Assembly (NCBI GenBank): GCA_944391955.1
Contig: CALXVG010000002.1
Location: forward strand, 1 to 64,000
DNA: 64,000 nucleotides
Origin: an uncultured Clostridia bacterium
GTDB lineage: Bacteria > Bacillota > Clostridia > TANB77 > CAG-508
Reading direction: 5' to 3'
The position numbers and the translations under genes were made by a program. This document shows positions 16,388 to 26,141 of this stretch, in pieces. Under the pieces are notes generated by a model that made no database searches, was not told the DNA's origin, and was given only the letters and a program-made list of their open reading frames with translations. The stretch's first letter is position 1, and every line of letters starts with the position of its first letter.

Positions 16388-17215
16388 ATGGGAATAAAGA
16401 CATACAAACCATATACACCATCAAGAAGAAACATGACAAGTTCTACTTTTGATGAAATAACAAAAAAGACACCAGAAAAATCTTTATTAGCAAAGAAAAA
16501 GAAAAATGCTGGTAGAAATTCTTATGGAAGAATAACAGTAAGACATCAAGGTGGTGGAAACAGACAAAAATATAGAATAATTGATTTTAAGAGACAAAAA
16601 GATGATATGGTTGCAACAGTAATTGGAATCGAATATGATCCAAATCGTACAAGCAATATAGCATTAATTAAATATGAAGATGGAGTTTTAAATTATATAT
16701 TAGCTCCAGTAGGATTAACAGAAGGAGACAAAGTAGTATCTGGAAAAAATGTTGATATAAAACCAGGAAACTGCTTACCAATAGAAAACATACCAGTTGG
16801 TACATTAATTCATAATATAGAATTAAACCCTGGTCAAGGTGGAAAAATGGTAAAAGCTGCTGGTGGAGAAGCTCAACTTATGGCAAAAGAAGGAAATTAT
16901 GCACATATTAGATTACCTTCAGGAGAAATGAGATTAGTAAGAGCTAAATGTAGAGCAACAATAGGAACTATTGGAAACACAGACCACAGCAACATAAAAT
17001 TAGGAAAAGCAGGAAGAAAAAGACATATGGGAATCAGACCAACAGTTAGAGGTTCTGTAATGAACCCAGTAGATCACCCACATGGTGGTGGTGAAGGTAG
17101 AGCACCAGTAGGACATAGTGGACCACTTACTCCTTGGGGCAAACCAGCATTAGGATATAAAACAAGAAAGAAAAACAATAGAACAGACAAATATATTGTA
17201 AAGAGAAGAAAATAA
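16388..17215 (+). CDS. rplB: 50S ribosomal protein L2
   Basis: A 275-aa L2 starting [32 protein letters not shown] near residue 225 is the peptidyl-transferase-associated signature. I chose ATG 16388 (SD GAGAGGAGAAAAG) over the in-frame ATG at 16334, which would translate the end of the palindromic repeat. Confidence 0.97.
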   Translation: MGIKTYKPYTPSRRNMTSSTFDEITKKTPEKSLLAKKKKNAGRNSYGRITVRHQGGGNRQKYRIIDFKRQKDDMVATVIGIEYDPNRTSNIALIKYEDGVLNYILAPVGLTEGDKVVSGKNVDIKPGNCLPIENIPVGTLIHNIELNPGQGGKMVKAAGGEAQLMAKEGNYAHIRLPSGEMRLVRAKCRATIGTIGNTDHSNIKLGKAGRKRHMGIRPTVRGSVMNPVDHPHGGGEGRAPVGHSGPLTPWGKPALGYKTRKKNNRTDKYIVKRRK

Positions 17216-17231
17216 AAAGGAGGAAAAGTTA

Positions 17232-17510
17232 ATGTCAAGATCTAGTAAGAAAAAACCATTTGTAGAAGAAAAACTATTAAAAAGAATTGAAGCTATGAAT
17301 GAAAGCGGACAAAAAAGTGTATTAAAAACTTGGTCAAGAGCTTCTACAATATATCCTCAAATGGTAGGTCATACAATAGCAGTTCATGATGGAAGAAAAC
17401 ATGTTCCAATTTATATATCAGAAGAGATGATAGGACATAAATTAGGAGAATTCGCTCCAACAAGAACATTCAGAGGACATTCAGGAGATAAAAAAACAAG
17501 TGTAAAATAG
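17232..17510 (+). CDS. rpsS: 30S ribosomal protein S19
   Basis: A 92-aa S19: [20 protein letters not shown], then [20 protein letters not shown]. It sits in the 30S head with S13. SD AAAAGGAGG; 16 bp after rplB. Confidence 0.97.
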   Translation: MSRSSKKKPFVEEKLLKRIEAMNESGQKSVLKTWSRASTIYPQMVGHTIAVHDGRKHVPIYISEEMIGHKLGEFAPTRTFRGHSGDKKTSVK

Positions 17511-17547
17511 AGAATTATATAACATGGTATAAGGAGGTAAATGAAAA

Positions 17548-17901
17548 ATGCCAGAAGAAAATAAAGTACTAGAAGCAACAGCTACATTAAGATTTGCAAG
17601 AATTTCAGCTAGAAAAGTAAAAATTGTTGCAGACCTTATAAGAGGTAAAAACGTAGATGAAGCATTAGCAATAGTAAAATTTACACCAAAAGCATCATCT
17701 GCAATTATAGAAAAATTACTTAAATCTGCAATAGCAAATGCAGAAAATAACCATGGTATGAATAGAGGAAACTTAGTAGTTAGTGAAATCTATGCAAACC
17801 AAGGACCTACAATGAAAAGAATAAGAGCAGCAGCTAAAGGTTCAGCTGTAAGAATAAGAAAAAGAACCAGTCATATAACAATTAAATTAAGAGAAGTTTA
17901 A
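17548..17901 (+). CDS. rplV: 50S ribosomal protein L22
   Basis: A 117-aa L22 with the core [20 protein letters not shown] and the C-terminal hairpin reaching the exit tunnel ([20 protein letters not shown]). SD AAGGAGG. Confidence 0.97.
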   Translation: MPEENKVLEATATLRFARISARKVKIVADLIRGKNVDEALAIVKFTPKASSAIIEKLLKSAIANAENNHGMNRGNLVVSEIYANQGPTMKRIRAAAKGSAVRIRKRTSHITIKLREV

Positions 17902-17919
17902 GAGGAGGGAAAATAAAAA

Positions 17920-18582
17920 ATGGGACAAAAAATGCATCCACATGGATTAAGAGTTGGTGTTATCAAAGATTGGAGTTCAAAATGGTATGCTGATTCAAAA
18001 AATTTCAGTGATTATCTAATCGAAGACCACAAAATCCGTGAATATGTAAAGAAAAAATTATTTCTTAGCGGTATTTCTAAAATAGAAATAGAAAGAACAG
18101 CTAAATTTGTAAAAGTAAATGTTTATACAGCAAAACCAGGTCTAGTAATAGGAAAAGGTGGTAATTTAGCTGAAAGCTTAAAACAAGAATTAGTAAAAAT
18201 GATTAACAAAGATGTAAATTTAAATATAGTTGAAGTAAAAGATGTTGATACAAATGCTCAATTAGTAGCAGAAAACATCTGTAATCAACTAGAAAGAAGA
18301 ATTTCTTTTAGAAGAGCAATGAAACAATGTATGCAAAAAGCAATGAAAGCAGGAGCTTTAGGAATAAAAACATCTGTATCTGGAAGATTAGGTGGAGCTG
18401 ATATGGCTAGAACAGAATTCTACAAAGAAGGAACAATTCCACTACAAACAATAAGAGCAGATATTGATTATGGATTCTATGAAGCAGATACAACTTATGG
18501 AAAAATAGGTGTAAAAGTTTGGATATATAAAGGAGAAGTTCTTCCTACTAAGAAAAATAAAACAGAAGGAGGAAATGTATAA
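17920..18582 (+). CDS. rpsC: 30S ribosomal protein S3
   Basis: A 220-aa S3: [20 protein letters not shown], the KH motif [18 protein letters not shown], and the C-terminal domain [19 protein letters not shown]. It lines the mRNA entry channel. Its stop overlaps the rplP ATG. Confidence 0.97.
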   Translation: MGQKMHPHGLRVGVIKDWSSKWYADSKNFSDYLIEDHKIREYVKKKLFLSGISKIEIERTAKFVKVNVYTAKPGLVIGKGGNLAESLKQELVKMINKDVNLNIVEVKDVDTNAQLVAENICNQLERRISFRRAMKQCMQKAMKAGALGIKTSVSGRLGGADMARTEFYKEGTIPLQTIRADIDYGFYEADTTYGKIGVKVWIYKGEVLPTKKNKTEGGNV

Positions 18583-19025
18583 TGCCAGTAATGCCAAAAA
18601 GAACAAAATATAGAAAAATGCAAAAGGGTAGAAACAGAGGAAAAGCAACAAGAGGAAATGTTGTTAACGAAGGTCAATTCGGATTACAAACAATGGATGC
18701 TGGATTAATCACAGCAAACCAAATAGAAGCAGCCCGTATTGCAATGACACGTTATATAAAAAGAGGTGGAAAAGTTTGGATTAAAATATTCCCAAACAAA
18801 CCAATAAGCAAGAAACCAGCTGAAACTCGTATGGGTAAAGGTAAAGGTGCAGTAGAATATTGGGTAGCACCAGTAAAACCAGGAAGAATTCTATTTGAAT
18901 TAGCAGAAGTTTCAGAAGATACAGCTAGAGAAGCTTTAAGATTAGCTTCACATAAACTACCAGTAAAAACAAAATTTGTAGTAAGAGAAAATAATCAAGG
19001 TGGTGATGTTGATGAAGATAAATAA
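18582..19025 (+). CDS. rplP: 50S ribosomal protein L16
   Basis: A 147-aa L16: [20 protein letters not shown] and the central [20 protein letters not shown]. It helps place the A-site tRNA. Its 3' end overlaps the rpmC start by 14 bp. Confidence 0.97.
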   Translation: MPVMPKRTKYRKMQKGRNRGKATRGNVVNEGQFGLQTMDAGLITANQIEAARIAMTRYIKRGGKVWIKIFPNKPISKKPAETRMGKGKGAVEYWVAPVKPGRILFELAEVSEDTAREALRLASHKLPVKTKFVVRENNQGGDVDEDK

Positions 19026-19215
19026 GATAAGAGAAATGTCTTCACCAGACTTAGAAAAAGAATTAGGTGAACTAAAAACAGAATTATTTAAGCTAAGATT
19101 TAATTTAGCAACAAATGGATTAGATAACCCAATGAAAATAAAGGAAACTAAGAAAGACATTGCTAGAATAAATACAGTTTTAAAAGAGAGAGAATTAGAA
19201 AAAAAGAATGCATAA
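19012..19215 (+). CDS. rpmC: 50S ribosomal protein L29
   Basis: A 67-aa L29, helical throughout: [20 protein letters not shown] then [22 protein letters not shown] 19012 is chosen because AAGGTGG (18997-19003) is well spaced; an upstream in-frame GTG/ATG would add four residues. It overlaps rplP. Confidence 0.95.
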   Translation: MKINKIREMSSPDLEKELGELKTELFKLRFNLATNGLDNPMKIKETKKDIARINTVLKERELEKKNA

Positions 19216-19250
19216 TTTAAGAAAATAGATTCTGAGAAAGGGGATAAAAA

Positions 19251-19514
19251 ATGGAAGAAAGAAATCTTCGTAAAGTTATGATTGGTACAGTAACATCTAA
19301 TAAAATGGATAAAACAATTGTAGTATCAGTTGAAACAAGCGTAAAACACCCATTATATGGTAAATTCGTTAAAAGAACATATAAATTAAAAGCACATGAC
19401 GAAAAAAATGAATGCCAAATCGGAGATAAAGTAAAAGTAATGGAAACTAGACCTTTATCAAAGGATAAGAGATGGAGATTGGTTGAGATAGTTGAAAAAG
19501 CAGTTATAAAATAA
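19251..19514 (+). CDS. rpsQ: 30S ribosomal protein S17
   Basis: An 87-aa S17: [20 protein letters not shown] then [21 protein letters not shown]-fold protein of the 30S body. Its stop codon is the left border of repeat copy B. Confidence 0.97.
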   Translation: MEERNLRKVMIGTVTSNKMDKTIVVSVETSVKHPLYGKFVKRTYKLKAHDEKNECQIGDKVKVMETRPLSKDKRWRLVEIVEKAVIK

Positions 19515-19634
19515 AATTAATGAAAAGCATCGTCTTGCGGTGTCAAGCGTCGCAAAAAATTTATCGATGTATCATCATACAATCTCAAAATTTTTTGCTA
19601 GCTTTCCTAGCAATACTCGCTTTTGATTAATTTT
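19513..19634 (+). repeat. MITE-like palindromic element, copy B
   Basis: It begins at the rpsQ stop codon. Ends AAAATTAATGAAAAGC and GCTTTTGATTAATTTT are inverted repeats with one mismatch. The interior shares CGTCTTG, TGTCAAG, TATCGATGTAT, CTCAAAATTTTTTGCTAG, TTTCCTAGCAATACTCG with copies C and D. Confidence 0.75.
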
Positions 19635-19639
19635 AAGTG

Positions 19640-19710
19640 GATTATACTCAAAATTTTGCTAGCTTCCCTAGCATACTCGTTTATGATTTATTTTAAGTAA
19701 ATCATAAAAT
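19640..19710 (+). repeat. Extra 3'-half copy of the palindromic element
   Basis: ATACTCAAAATTTTGCTAGC, then TTCCCTAGCATACTCGTT and ATGATTTATTTTAAGT repeat the right half of copy B directly after it, so the right half is tandemly duplicated. It ends in a small hairpin ATGATTTA/TAAATCAT. Confidence 0.65.
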
Positions 19711-19749
19711 AAAAAAGTTAAAAGAAATATGAAAAAGGAGGAAACCTAA

Positions 19750-20118
19750 ATGATTCAACAACAATCTAGATTAAAAGTAGCAGATAACACAGGTGCAAAA
19801 GAACTTATGTGCATTAGATGTTTAGGTGGTTCACATAGAAAATTTGCAGGTGTAGGTGATGTTATAATCGCATCAGTAAAAAATGCTATACCAAATGGTG
19901 TTGTAAAAAAAGGTGATGTTGTAAAAGCAGTTATAGTTAGAACAAAAAAACCTATAAAAAGAGCTGATGGTTCTTATGTAAGATTTGATGAGAATGCAGC
20001 AGTTATTATAAGAGATGACGGTACTCCAAAAGGAACCCGTATATTTGGTCCTATAGCAAGAGAATTAAGAGAAAAAGATTATATGAAAATATTATCATTA
20101 GCTCCAGAGGTATTATAA
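19750..20118 (+). CDS. rplN: 50S ribosomal protein L14
   Basis: A 122-aa L14: [20 protein letters not shown] and [20 protein letters not shown]. Forms intersubunit bridges with 16S rRNA. SD AAAAGGAGG. Confidence 0.97.
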   Translation: MIQQQSRLKVADNTGAKELMCIRCLGGSHRKFAGVGDVIIASVKNAIPNGVVKKGDVVKAVIVRTKKPIKRADGSYVRFDENAAVIIRDDGTPKGTRIFGPIARELREKDYMKILSLAPEVL

Positions 20119-20190
20119 ACGGATGTCGGATGTCGGATGTCAGAGGACGGAAGCCAGAGGACGGAAGTCGGATGACGGAGGGCAGATGTA
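20119..20190 (+). repeat. GC-richer 7-bp tandem array after rplN
   Basis: About ten degenerate heptads of the form CRGANGN (CGGATGT, CGGATGT, CGGATGT, CAGAGGA, CGGAAGC, CAGAGGA, CGGAAGT, CGGATGA, CGGAGGG, CAGATGT) start one base after the rplN stop codon. Base composition differs sharply from the surrounding A+T-rich DNA. Confidence 0.8.
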
Positions 20191-20240
20191 GTTTGGATAA
20201 TATAGGAGTAAAAAATAGTAGATAAGGAGGGAATACCTTA

Positions 20241-20549
20241 ATGAAAATAAAAAAAGGTGATACAGTTCAAGTTTTATCTGGAAATGATAAAGGGAAAACT
20301 GGAGAAGTTTTAGAAGTAATACCAAAACAAAATAAAGTTATTGTAAAAGGTGTAAATATCAGAAAAAAACACATCAAACCTAAAAAACAAGGTGAAGAAG
20401 GTGGAATTATTCCAGTAGAATGTGAAATCAATTCTAGTAAAGTAAATGTAGTATGCTCTAAATGCAATAAACCAGCAAGAGTAGGATATAAAATGGAAAA
20501 TAATTCTAAAGTTCGTATTTGTAAAAGATGTGGAACAGTAATAAAATAA
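20241..20549 (+). CDS. rplX: 50S ribosomal protein L24
   Basis: A 102-aa L24 with the KOW motif KKGDTVQVLSGNDKGKTGEV and a C-terminal CxxC pair (VCSKCNKPARVG, then CKRCGTVIK), the zinc-binding form. An early assembly protein. SD AAGGAGGG. Confidence 0.97.
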   Translation: MKIKKGDTVQVLSGNDKGKTGEVLEVIPKQNKVIVKGVNIRKKHIKPKKQGEEGGIIPVECEINSSKVNVVCSKCNKPARVGYKMENNSKVRICKRCGTVIK

Positions 20550-20563
20550 AAGGAGGATAAATA

Positions 20564-21103
20564 ATGGAAACTTTAAGAGAACAATATCAAAAAGAAGTAG
20601 TTCCTGCATTAATGAAAAAATTTCAATATAAATCAGTTATGCAAGTTCCAAAATTAGAGAAAATTGTTATCAACATAGGTTTAGGCGATATAAAAGATAA
20701 TCCTAAATCATTAGATAATGCAATAAATGATTTAACAGCTATAACAGGTCAAAAACCAGTTATAACAAAAGCTAAAAAATCAATAGCTGCATTCAAATTA
20801 AGAGAAGGTGCTAATGTTGGTTGTAAAGTTACATTAAGACAAGGAAAAATGTATGATTTTGCATACAAACTATTTAATGTAGCACTACCAAGAGTAAGAG
20901 ATTTTAGAGGTCTTTCAAAAAATTCTTTTGATGGAAAAGGAAACTATTCTTTAGGAATAAAAGAACAATTAATATTTCCTGAAATAGAATATGACAAAAT
21001 AGATAAAACAAGAGGTATGGATATAATATTCGTAACAACAGCAAATTCTGATGAAGAAGCTAAAGAATTGTTAAATCTATTAGGAATGCCTTTTAGAAAT
21101 TAA
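20564..21103 (+). CDS. rplE: 50S ribosomal protein L5
   Basis: A 179-aa L5: [20 protein letters not shown] region and [20 protein letters not shown]. Binds 5S rRNA with L18. SD AAAGGAGG. Confidence 0.97.
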   Translation: METLREQYQKEVVPALMKKFQYKSVMQVPKLEKIVINIGLGDIKDNPKSLDNAINDLTAITGQKPVITKAKKSIAAFKLREGANVGCKVTLRQGKMYDFAYKLFNVALPRVRDFRGLSKNSFDGKGNYSLGIKEQLIFPEIEYDKIDKTRGMDIIFVTTANSDEEAKELLNLLGMPFRN

Positions 21104-21129
21104 AATAAAAAGGGAGGAAATGGAAATAA

Positions 21130-21315
21130 ATGGCTAAAAAAGCAATGATTGTTAAACAACAAAAACAACAAAAATATAAGACAAGAGAATATAATAGATG
21201 TAAAATATGCGGAAGACCACATGCATATATAAGAAAATATGGTATTTGCCGTATTTGCTTTAGAGAATTAGCACATAAGGGAGAGATTCCTGGTGTTAAG
21301 AAGTCTAGCTGGTAA
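21130..21315 (+). CDS. rpsN: 30S ribosomal protein S14, zinc type
   Basis: A 61-aa short S14 with four zinc Cys ([20 protein letters not shown] plus ICF). The start [20 protein letters not shown] is normal for the type-Z form. SD AGGGAGG. Confidence 0.96.
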   Translation: MAKKAMIVKQQKQQKYKTREYNRCKICGRPHAYIRKYGICRICFRELAHKGEIPGVKKSSW

Positions 21316-21321
21316 TCTGGC

Positions 21322-21444
21322 AAAACAAATGAAAAACATCGTCTTACATTGTCAAACTGCGTAAAAATTTTTTCGACATACAGTGTATAGTCTAAAAAAG
21401 TTTTTACTTGTTTTCCTAGTAATACTCGTTTTTGATTTGTTTTT
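21322..21444 (+). repeat. MITE-like palindromic element, copy C
   Basis: Ends AAAACAAATGAAAAAC and GTTTTTGATTTGTTTT are near-perfect inverted repeats. The centre is a strong hairpin: GTAAAAATTTTTTCGACATAC (21361-21381) faces GTATAGTCTAAAAAAG and TTTTTAC. It starts a few bases after the rpsN stop. Confidence 0.8.
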
Positions 21445-21498
21445 AGATAATAATAGAACATATAAATTATCATTAATTAAAGAAAAGGAGGAAAAAAG

Positions 21499-21897
21499 AT
21501 GGTTACAACTGATCCAATTGCAGATATGCTAACAAGAATTAGAAATGCAGGTCAAGCAAAATTCAAAACAGTTGATGTTCCAGCTTCAAATATAAAAAAG
21601 GACATTGCTGAGATTTTATTTAATGAAGGTTATATAAAATCTTATGAAGAGATAAAGACAGATAATCAAGGAATTATAAGAATAACTTTAAAATATACAG
21701 AAAAAGGTAAAAAAGTTATATCTGGATTAAAAAGAATAAGCAAACCAGGATTAAGAATATATGCTTCTAAAGAAGAATTACCTAAAGTTTTAAATGGTTT
21801 AGGTATAGCATTAATATCAACATCAAAAGGTATCATGACAGACAAAAAAGCTAGAGAACTAGGTGTTGGTGGAGAAGTATTAGCTTATGTATGGTAA
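21499..21897 (+). CDS. rpsH: 30S ribosomal protein S8
   Basis: A 132-aa S8: [18 protein letters not shown] and the C-terminal [20 protein letters not shown]. Central 16S binding protein; in E. coli it represses the spc operon. SD AAAAGGAGG. Confidence 0.97.
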   Translation: MVTTDPIADMLTRIRNAGQAKFKTVDVPASNIKKDIAEILFNEGYIKSYEEIKTDNQGIIRITLKYTEKGKKVISGLKRISKPGLRIYASKEELPKVLNGLGIALISTSKGIMTDKKARELGVGGEVLAYVW

Positions 21898-21939
21898 TAT
21901 AATTTAGACATTATAATAAAAAAGAAAGGAGTTTTAAAA

Positions 21940-22479
21940 ATGTCAAGAATAGGAAATAAACCAATTACAGTTCCAGATTCAGTAGAAGTAAAAATCGAAG
22001 GACAAAAAATTACTGTAAAAGGGCCTAAGGGTACACTTGAAAAAGAAATGCATCCAAATATGAAAATTGAATTAAATGACAAAGTAATAACAGTTACAAG
22101 ACCAAATGATGAACCATTCAATAGAAGTATACATGGATTAACAAGAACCTTAATAAATAATATGATACAAGGTGTTTTAAATGAATACACTAGAGAATTA
22201 GAAATAAATGGTGTAGGTTATAGAGCTGCAAAACAAGGAAACAAACTAGTTCTAACATTAGGTTATTCACACCCTATAGAAATGATAGAACCAGAAGGAA
22301 TAAAATATGAAGTTCCAACTCCAAACCAAATAATTGTAAAAGGAATTGATAAAGAATTAGTTGGAGAAATGGCAGCAGTTATAAGAACAAAAAGACCACC
22401 AGAAGTTTATAGAGGAAAAGGTATTAAATATGTTGATGAACATATTAGACGTAAGGAAGGTAAGACTGGTAAAAAATAA
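21940..22479 (+). CDS. rplF: 50S ribosomal protein L6
   Basis: A 179-aa L6: [20 protein letters not shown] and the C-terminal [20 protein letters not shown]. Two-domain protein near the factor-binding site. Its stop codon borders repeat copy D. Confidence 0.97.
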   Translation: MSRIGNKPITVPDSVEVKIEGQKITVKGPKGTLEKEMHPNMKIELNDKVITVTRPNDEPFNRSIHGLTRTLINNMIQGVLNEYTRELEINGVGYRAAKQGNKLVLTLGYSHPIEMIEPEGIKYEVPTPNQIIVKGIDKELVGEMAAVIRTKRPPEVYRGKGIKYVDEHIRRKEGKTGKK

Positions 22480-22602
22480 TCAAACAAATGAAAAGCGGCA
22501 TCTTGCGTTGTCAAGCTGCATAAAAATTTTATCGACATACTTTTGTATAGTCTCAAAAATTTTTATTTGCTTTCCTAGCAATATACCACTTTTGCTTTGT
22601 TT
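22480..22602 (+). repeat. MITE-like palindromic element, copy D
   Basis: It begins at the base after the rplF stop. Ends CAAACAAATGAAAAG and CTTTTGCTTTGTTTG are inverted repeats. It shares CATCTTGCGTTGTCAAGCTG, TTATCGACATAC, TGTATAGTCTCAAAAATTTT and TTTCCTAGCAATA with the other copies. Confidence 0.8.
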
Positions 22603-22635
22603 GTATCAGTAGATATAATAGAAAGGAGTAAGAAA

Positions 22636-22995
22636 ATGGTTTCTAAAACTAATAGAAAATTAGAAAGAGAAAGAAGACATAAAAGAGTTCGTACAAAAAT
22701 TAGCGGAACATCAGAATGCCCAAGATTATGTGTATTCAGGAGTAATACAAACTTATATGCTCAAATAATTGACGACTCTAAGGGAATTACATTAGTTCAA
22801 GCTTCTACTTTAGATAAAGAAGTTAAAACAAAACATTCAAATAAAGAAGCAGCAAAAGAAGTAGGAACATTAATTGCTAAAAGAGCTTTAGCAAAGAAAA
22901 TAGAAAATGTAGTTTATGATAGAGGTGGATATGTATACCACGGTGTTGTAAAAGAATTAGCAGAATCTGCAAGAGAAGCAGGACTAAAATTCTAG
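22636..22995 (+). CDS. rplR: 50S ribosomal protein L18
   Basis: A 119-aa L18: [20 protein letters not shown] and [20 protein letters not shown]. Binds 5S rRNA. ATG 22636 (SD AAAGGAG) is chosen over the in-frame upstream start at 22597, which falls in repeat copy D. Confidence 0.96.
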   Translation: MVSKTNRKLERERRHKRVRTKISGTSECPRLCVFRSNTNLYAQIIDDSKGITLVQASTLDKEVKTKHSNKEAAKEVGTLIAKRALAKKIENVVYDRGGYVYHGVVKELAESAREAGLKF

Positions 22996-23060
22996 GACAA
23001 ATATAAGATTCTTATGAAAGACATAAGAAATTTGTAAAATGAAAGGAGAAATTAATTTCA

Positions 23061-23549
23061 ATGGAAGAAAAAACAGTTGAATATAAAGAAAAAGTTGTAG
23101 CTATTAACAGAGTTGCAAAAGTTGTTAAAGGTGGTAGAAACTTTAGATTTAGTGCTGTTGTAGTTGTAGGAGACGAAAATGGTCATGTAGGTATTGGAAA
23201 TGGTAAAGCAGCTGAAGTTCCAGATGCTATAAAAAAAGCTATTGAAGATGCTAAAAAGAATCTAATTGAAGTTCCAATTGTTGGAACAACAGTGCCACAT
23301 GAATTTATTGGAAAATTTGGTTCAGCTAGTGTTCTAATAAAACCAGCACCTCAAGGTTCTGGACTTATAGCTGGAGGAAGTGTTAGACCAATATTAGAAT
23401 TAGCAGGATATAGAGACATTAAAACAAAAATTATTGGTACAAACAATCCAAGAAATGTAGGATATGCAACAATAGATGCATTACAAAATATCTCTACATC
23501 TGAAGAAATAGCTAAAAAAAGAAATAAAAAAGTTGAAGAAATTATCTAA
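23061..23549 (+). CDS. rpsE: 30S ribosomal protein S5
   Basis: A 162-aa S5: [20 protein letters not shown], then [20 protein letters not shown]. Lines the mRNA entry and affects fidelity. In most bacteria rpmD follows; here the 49-bp gap to rplO holds no gene. Confidence 0.97.
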   Translation: MEEKTVEYKEKVVAINRVAKVVKGGRNFRFSAVVVVGDENGHVGIGNGKAAEVPDAIKKAIEDAKKNLIEVPIVGTTVPHEFIGKFGSASVLIKPAPQGSGLIAGGSVRPILELAGYRDIKTKIIGTNNPRNVGYATIDALQNISTSEEIAKKRNKKVEEII

Positions 23550-23598
23550 TGGCATATATGTATAATAACTAATTTTAAGAATGGAGGGAAATTAAAAC

Positions 23599-24033
23599 AT
23601 GGAATTAGGAAACATTAAAGCTGCTACTAAAAATGAAACAAAGAAAAGAGTAGGACGCGGAATTGGTTCAGGACTTGGCAAAACCTCAGGAAGAGGACAT
23701 AAAGGTCAAAAAGCTAGAACAGGTGGAGGAGTAAGACGTGGTTTTGAAGGCGGTCAAACACCTCTATATAGAAGATTACCTAAAAGAGGATTTACAAATA
23801 TCCATGCAAACACATATACAGAAGTAACTTTAACAATGTTAAACAAAGTAACAACAGAAGAAGTTACAGCTGAATCTTTAATAAAAGATGGAATAATAAG
23901 TAAAGCAAACGATGGTATCGTTATTTTAGGAACCGGAAAACTAGACAAAAAATTAACAGTAAAAGCTACAAGATTCACAAAAACAGCTACTGAAGCAATT
24001 GAAAAAGCCGGTGGAAAAGCAGAGGTGATCTAA
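23599..24033 (+). CDS. rplO: 50S ribosomal protein L15
   Basis: A 144-aa L15: [20 protein letters not shown] then [20 protein letters not shown]. Follows rpsE directly with rpmD (L30) missing. SD GGAGGG. Confidence 0.97.
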   Translation: MELGNIKAATKNETKKRVGRGIGSGLGKTSGRGHKGQKARTGGGVRRGFEGGQTPLYRRLPKRGFTNIHANTYTEVTLTMLNKVTTEEVTAESLIKDGIISKANDGIVILGTGKLDKKLTVKATRFTKTATEAIEKAGGKAEVI

Positions 24034-24034
24034 T

Positions 24035-25369
24035 TTGTTTAAAACACTTAAGAACGCCATAAAAAGTCCAGATATTAGAAAAAGACTTTTATATACATTA
24101 CTATTAATTGTTATATTTAGATTTGGATGTTATGTAACAGTACCAGGAGTAGATGCATTAGCATTAGAAAACATTACATCAGGTTCAGGAACAAGTTTAT
24201 CAAATTTAATTGATATAATTTCTGGTGGAGCATTTTCTAATTTATCTATATTTGCAATGTCAATTACTCCGTACATTACAGCATCTATAGTAATTCAATT
24301 ATTAGGAATGGTAATTCCTTCTTTGGAAAGAGCAATCAAAGAAGGTGGAGAAGAAGGAAAAGCTAAAGTAAATAGATATACAAAAATGCTAACATTAGTA
24401 TTAGCATTTGTTGAAGCAATGGGATTATATTTAACATATAGCAATGCTTACCAAGGATATGGAGTATTTGTAAACCCAGGATTTGGAACAGCTTTCTTAT
24501 TTGTAATCTCTTTAATTGCAGGAACAGCACTATTAATGTGGTTAGGAGAACAAATAACCAATAAAGGTATTGGAAATGGTATATCAATGATTATCTTTAT
24601 AGGTATAATATCTTCTCTTCCACAAGCAGTAAGTTTATTATATAACTTAATTGTTGTAGATGCTGCATTTAATACAACAGGATTAATAATGGCTTTAGCA
24701 ATAATTGCCGGTGCAATACTTTTAGTTTCAGGTGTTGTATTTGTACAAGAAGCAGAGAGAAGAGTGCCTGTACAATATGCTAAAAAAGTAGTAGGAAGAA
24801 AAATGTATGGTGGACAAAATACACATATACCATTAAAATTAGCAATGGCAGGTGTAATACCAGTTATATTTGCATCATCTTTCTTAACATTTCCAGCTAT
24901 GATTATACCAATGTTTAATGCAAATATAGCAACTTCAACAGGATTTTGGGCAACAATTTACAAATTTTCAATGTCTACATCAACAGCACAATTTGGAATA
25001 GGCTACACAATAGCTAATGCTATAGTTTATTTATTACTAATTGTAGGATTCACATATTTCTATACTTATGCAACATTCAATCCTGCAGAAGTAGCAAATA
25101 ATATTAAGAAAAACGGTGGATTTATACCAGGAATAAGAGCAGGAAAACCTACAGCAGATTATTTATCATCAATAATGAAAAAATTAACATTATTTGGAGG
25201 AATTTTCCTAAGTATAATAGCAATTTTACCTATGCTATTAAGTTTTACAGGATTAAATATATCTTTTGGAGGAACTTCAATATTAATCGTAGTAGGTGTT
25301 GCATTAGAATTAGTACAACAATTAGAATCAAGATTAGTAATGAGACACTATAAAGGATTTTTAGAATAG
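24035..25369 (+). CDS. secY: Protein translocase subunit SecY
   Basis: A 444-aa SecY with ten membrane helices. MFKTLKNAIKSPDIRKRLLY starts the protein, with FGCYVTVPGVD at the plug side, SNLSIFAMSITPYITASI in helix 2, and QEAERRVPVQYAKKVVGRK in the cytosolic loop. The start is TTG at 24035, two bases after the rplO stop, with AGAGGTGA as SD; no better ATG exists. It forms the SecYEG channel that FtsY delivers to. Confidence 0.97.
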   Translation: MFKTLKNAIKSPDIRKRLLYTLLLIVIFRFGCYVTVPGVDALALENITSGSGTSLSNLIDIISGGAFSNLSIFAMSITPYITASIVIQLLGMVIPSLERAIKEGGEEGKAKVNRYTKMLTLVLAFVEAMGLYLTYSNAYQGYGVFVNPGFGTAFLFVISLIAGTALLMWLGEQITNKGIGNGISMIIFIGIISSLPQAVSLLYNLIVVDAAFNTTGLIMALAIIAGAILLVSGVVFVQEAERRVPVQYAKKVVGRKMYGGQNTHIPLKLAMAGVIPVIFASSFLTFPAMIIPMFNANIATSTGFWATIYKFSMSTSTAQFGIGYTIANAIVYLLLIVGFTYFYTYATFNPAEVANNIKKNGGFIPGIRAGKPTADYLSSIMKKLTLFGGIFLSIIAILPMLLSFTGLNISFGGTSILIVVGVALELVQQLESRLVMRHYKGFLE

Positions 25370-25445
25370 AGTTTGGAATTTGGAGTTTAGAATTTGGAGT
25401 TTGGAGTTTGGAATTTAGAGTTTAGAACCCTAGATTCTAAATTCT
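25369..25445 (+). repeat. A+T-rich 7-bp tandem array after secY
   Basis: Eight heptads of GARTTTR (GAGTTTG, GAATTTG, GAGTTTA, GAATTTG, GAGTTTG, GAGTTTG, GAATTTA, GAGTTTA) start on the last base of the secY stop codon. The array ends in TCTAAATTC, an inverted copy that can pair with GAATTTAGA of the array. Confidence 0.8.
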
Positions 25446-25464
25446 TGCTCAATAGGAGGAATTT

Positions 25465-26121
25465 ATGGTTATAGTATTATTAGGAGCACCAGGAAGTGGA
25501 AAAGGAACTATAGGAAAAATTTTAGCAGAAAATTTAAAGTTAGCACATATATCAACAGGAGACTTATTCAGAGAGAATTTAAAAAATGAAACAGAATTAG
25601 GGAAAAAAGCCAAAGAATATATGGACAAAGGCGAATTAGTACCAGATGAAATAACAGTAAAAATGTTAGAAAAAAGAATGGAAGAACCAGATGTTGCAAA
25701 TGGAGCAATTTTAGATGGTTTCCCAAGAACAAAAAATCAAGCAGTTGTGTTGGATGAACTATTAGAATCAAAAGGAAAAAAAGTTAATATGGCATTAAAC
25801 ATAGATGTACCATTTGATGAAATAGTTGAAAGAATTGCAAATAGAAGAAGTTGTAGAGGTTGTTCAGAAATATATAATGTAGTGTTTAATCCACCTAAAA
25901 AAGAGGGAATTTGTGATGTATGTGGAGGAGAACTATATCAAAGAGAAGATCAAAAACCAGAAGTTGTTCAAAATAGATTAAAAGTATATGAAAATACAGC
26001 AGAAGAATTAATCAAATATTATAATACTAAAAATGTATTAAGAACAGAAAAAGCTGGAGATAAAGCAGGCAAATCATCATATGAAGTAGCAGAAGAAATA
26101 GAAAAAGAATTGAAAAAATAA
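25465..26121 (+). CDS. adk: Adenylate kinase, zinc LID type
   Basis: A 218-aa kinase interconverting ATP + AMP and 2 ADP. P loop GAPGSGKGTIGK, AMP-site DGFPRTKNQA, and a Cys4 zinc LID (CRGCSEIYNVV, then CDVCGGELYQR) typical of Gram-positives. SD AGGAGG. Confidence 0.97.
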   Translation: MVIVLLGAPGSGKGTIGKILAENLKLAHISTGDLFRENLKNETELGKKAKEYMDKGELVPDEITVKMLEKRMEEPDVANGAILDGFPRTKNQAVVLDELLESKGKKVNMALNIDVPFDEIVERIANRRSCRGCSEIYNVVFNPPKKEGICDVCGGELYQREDQKPEVVQNRLKVYENTAEELIKYYNTKNVLRTEKAGDKAGKSSYEVAEEIEKELKK

Positions 26122-26141
26122 TATTAGAGGATGGGATAATA

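Noticed and set aside
20119-20190. CRISPR-like array
   Set aside because: Units are 7 bp with no spacers; this is a short tandem repeat, not a CRISPR.
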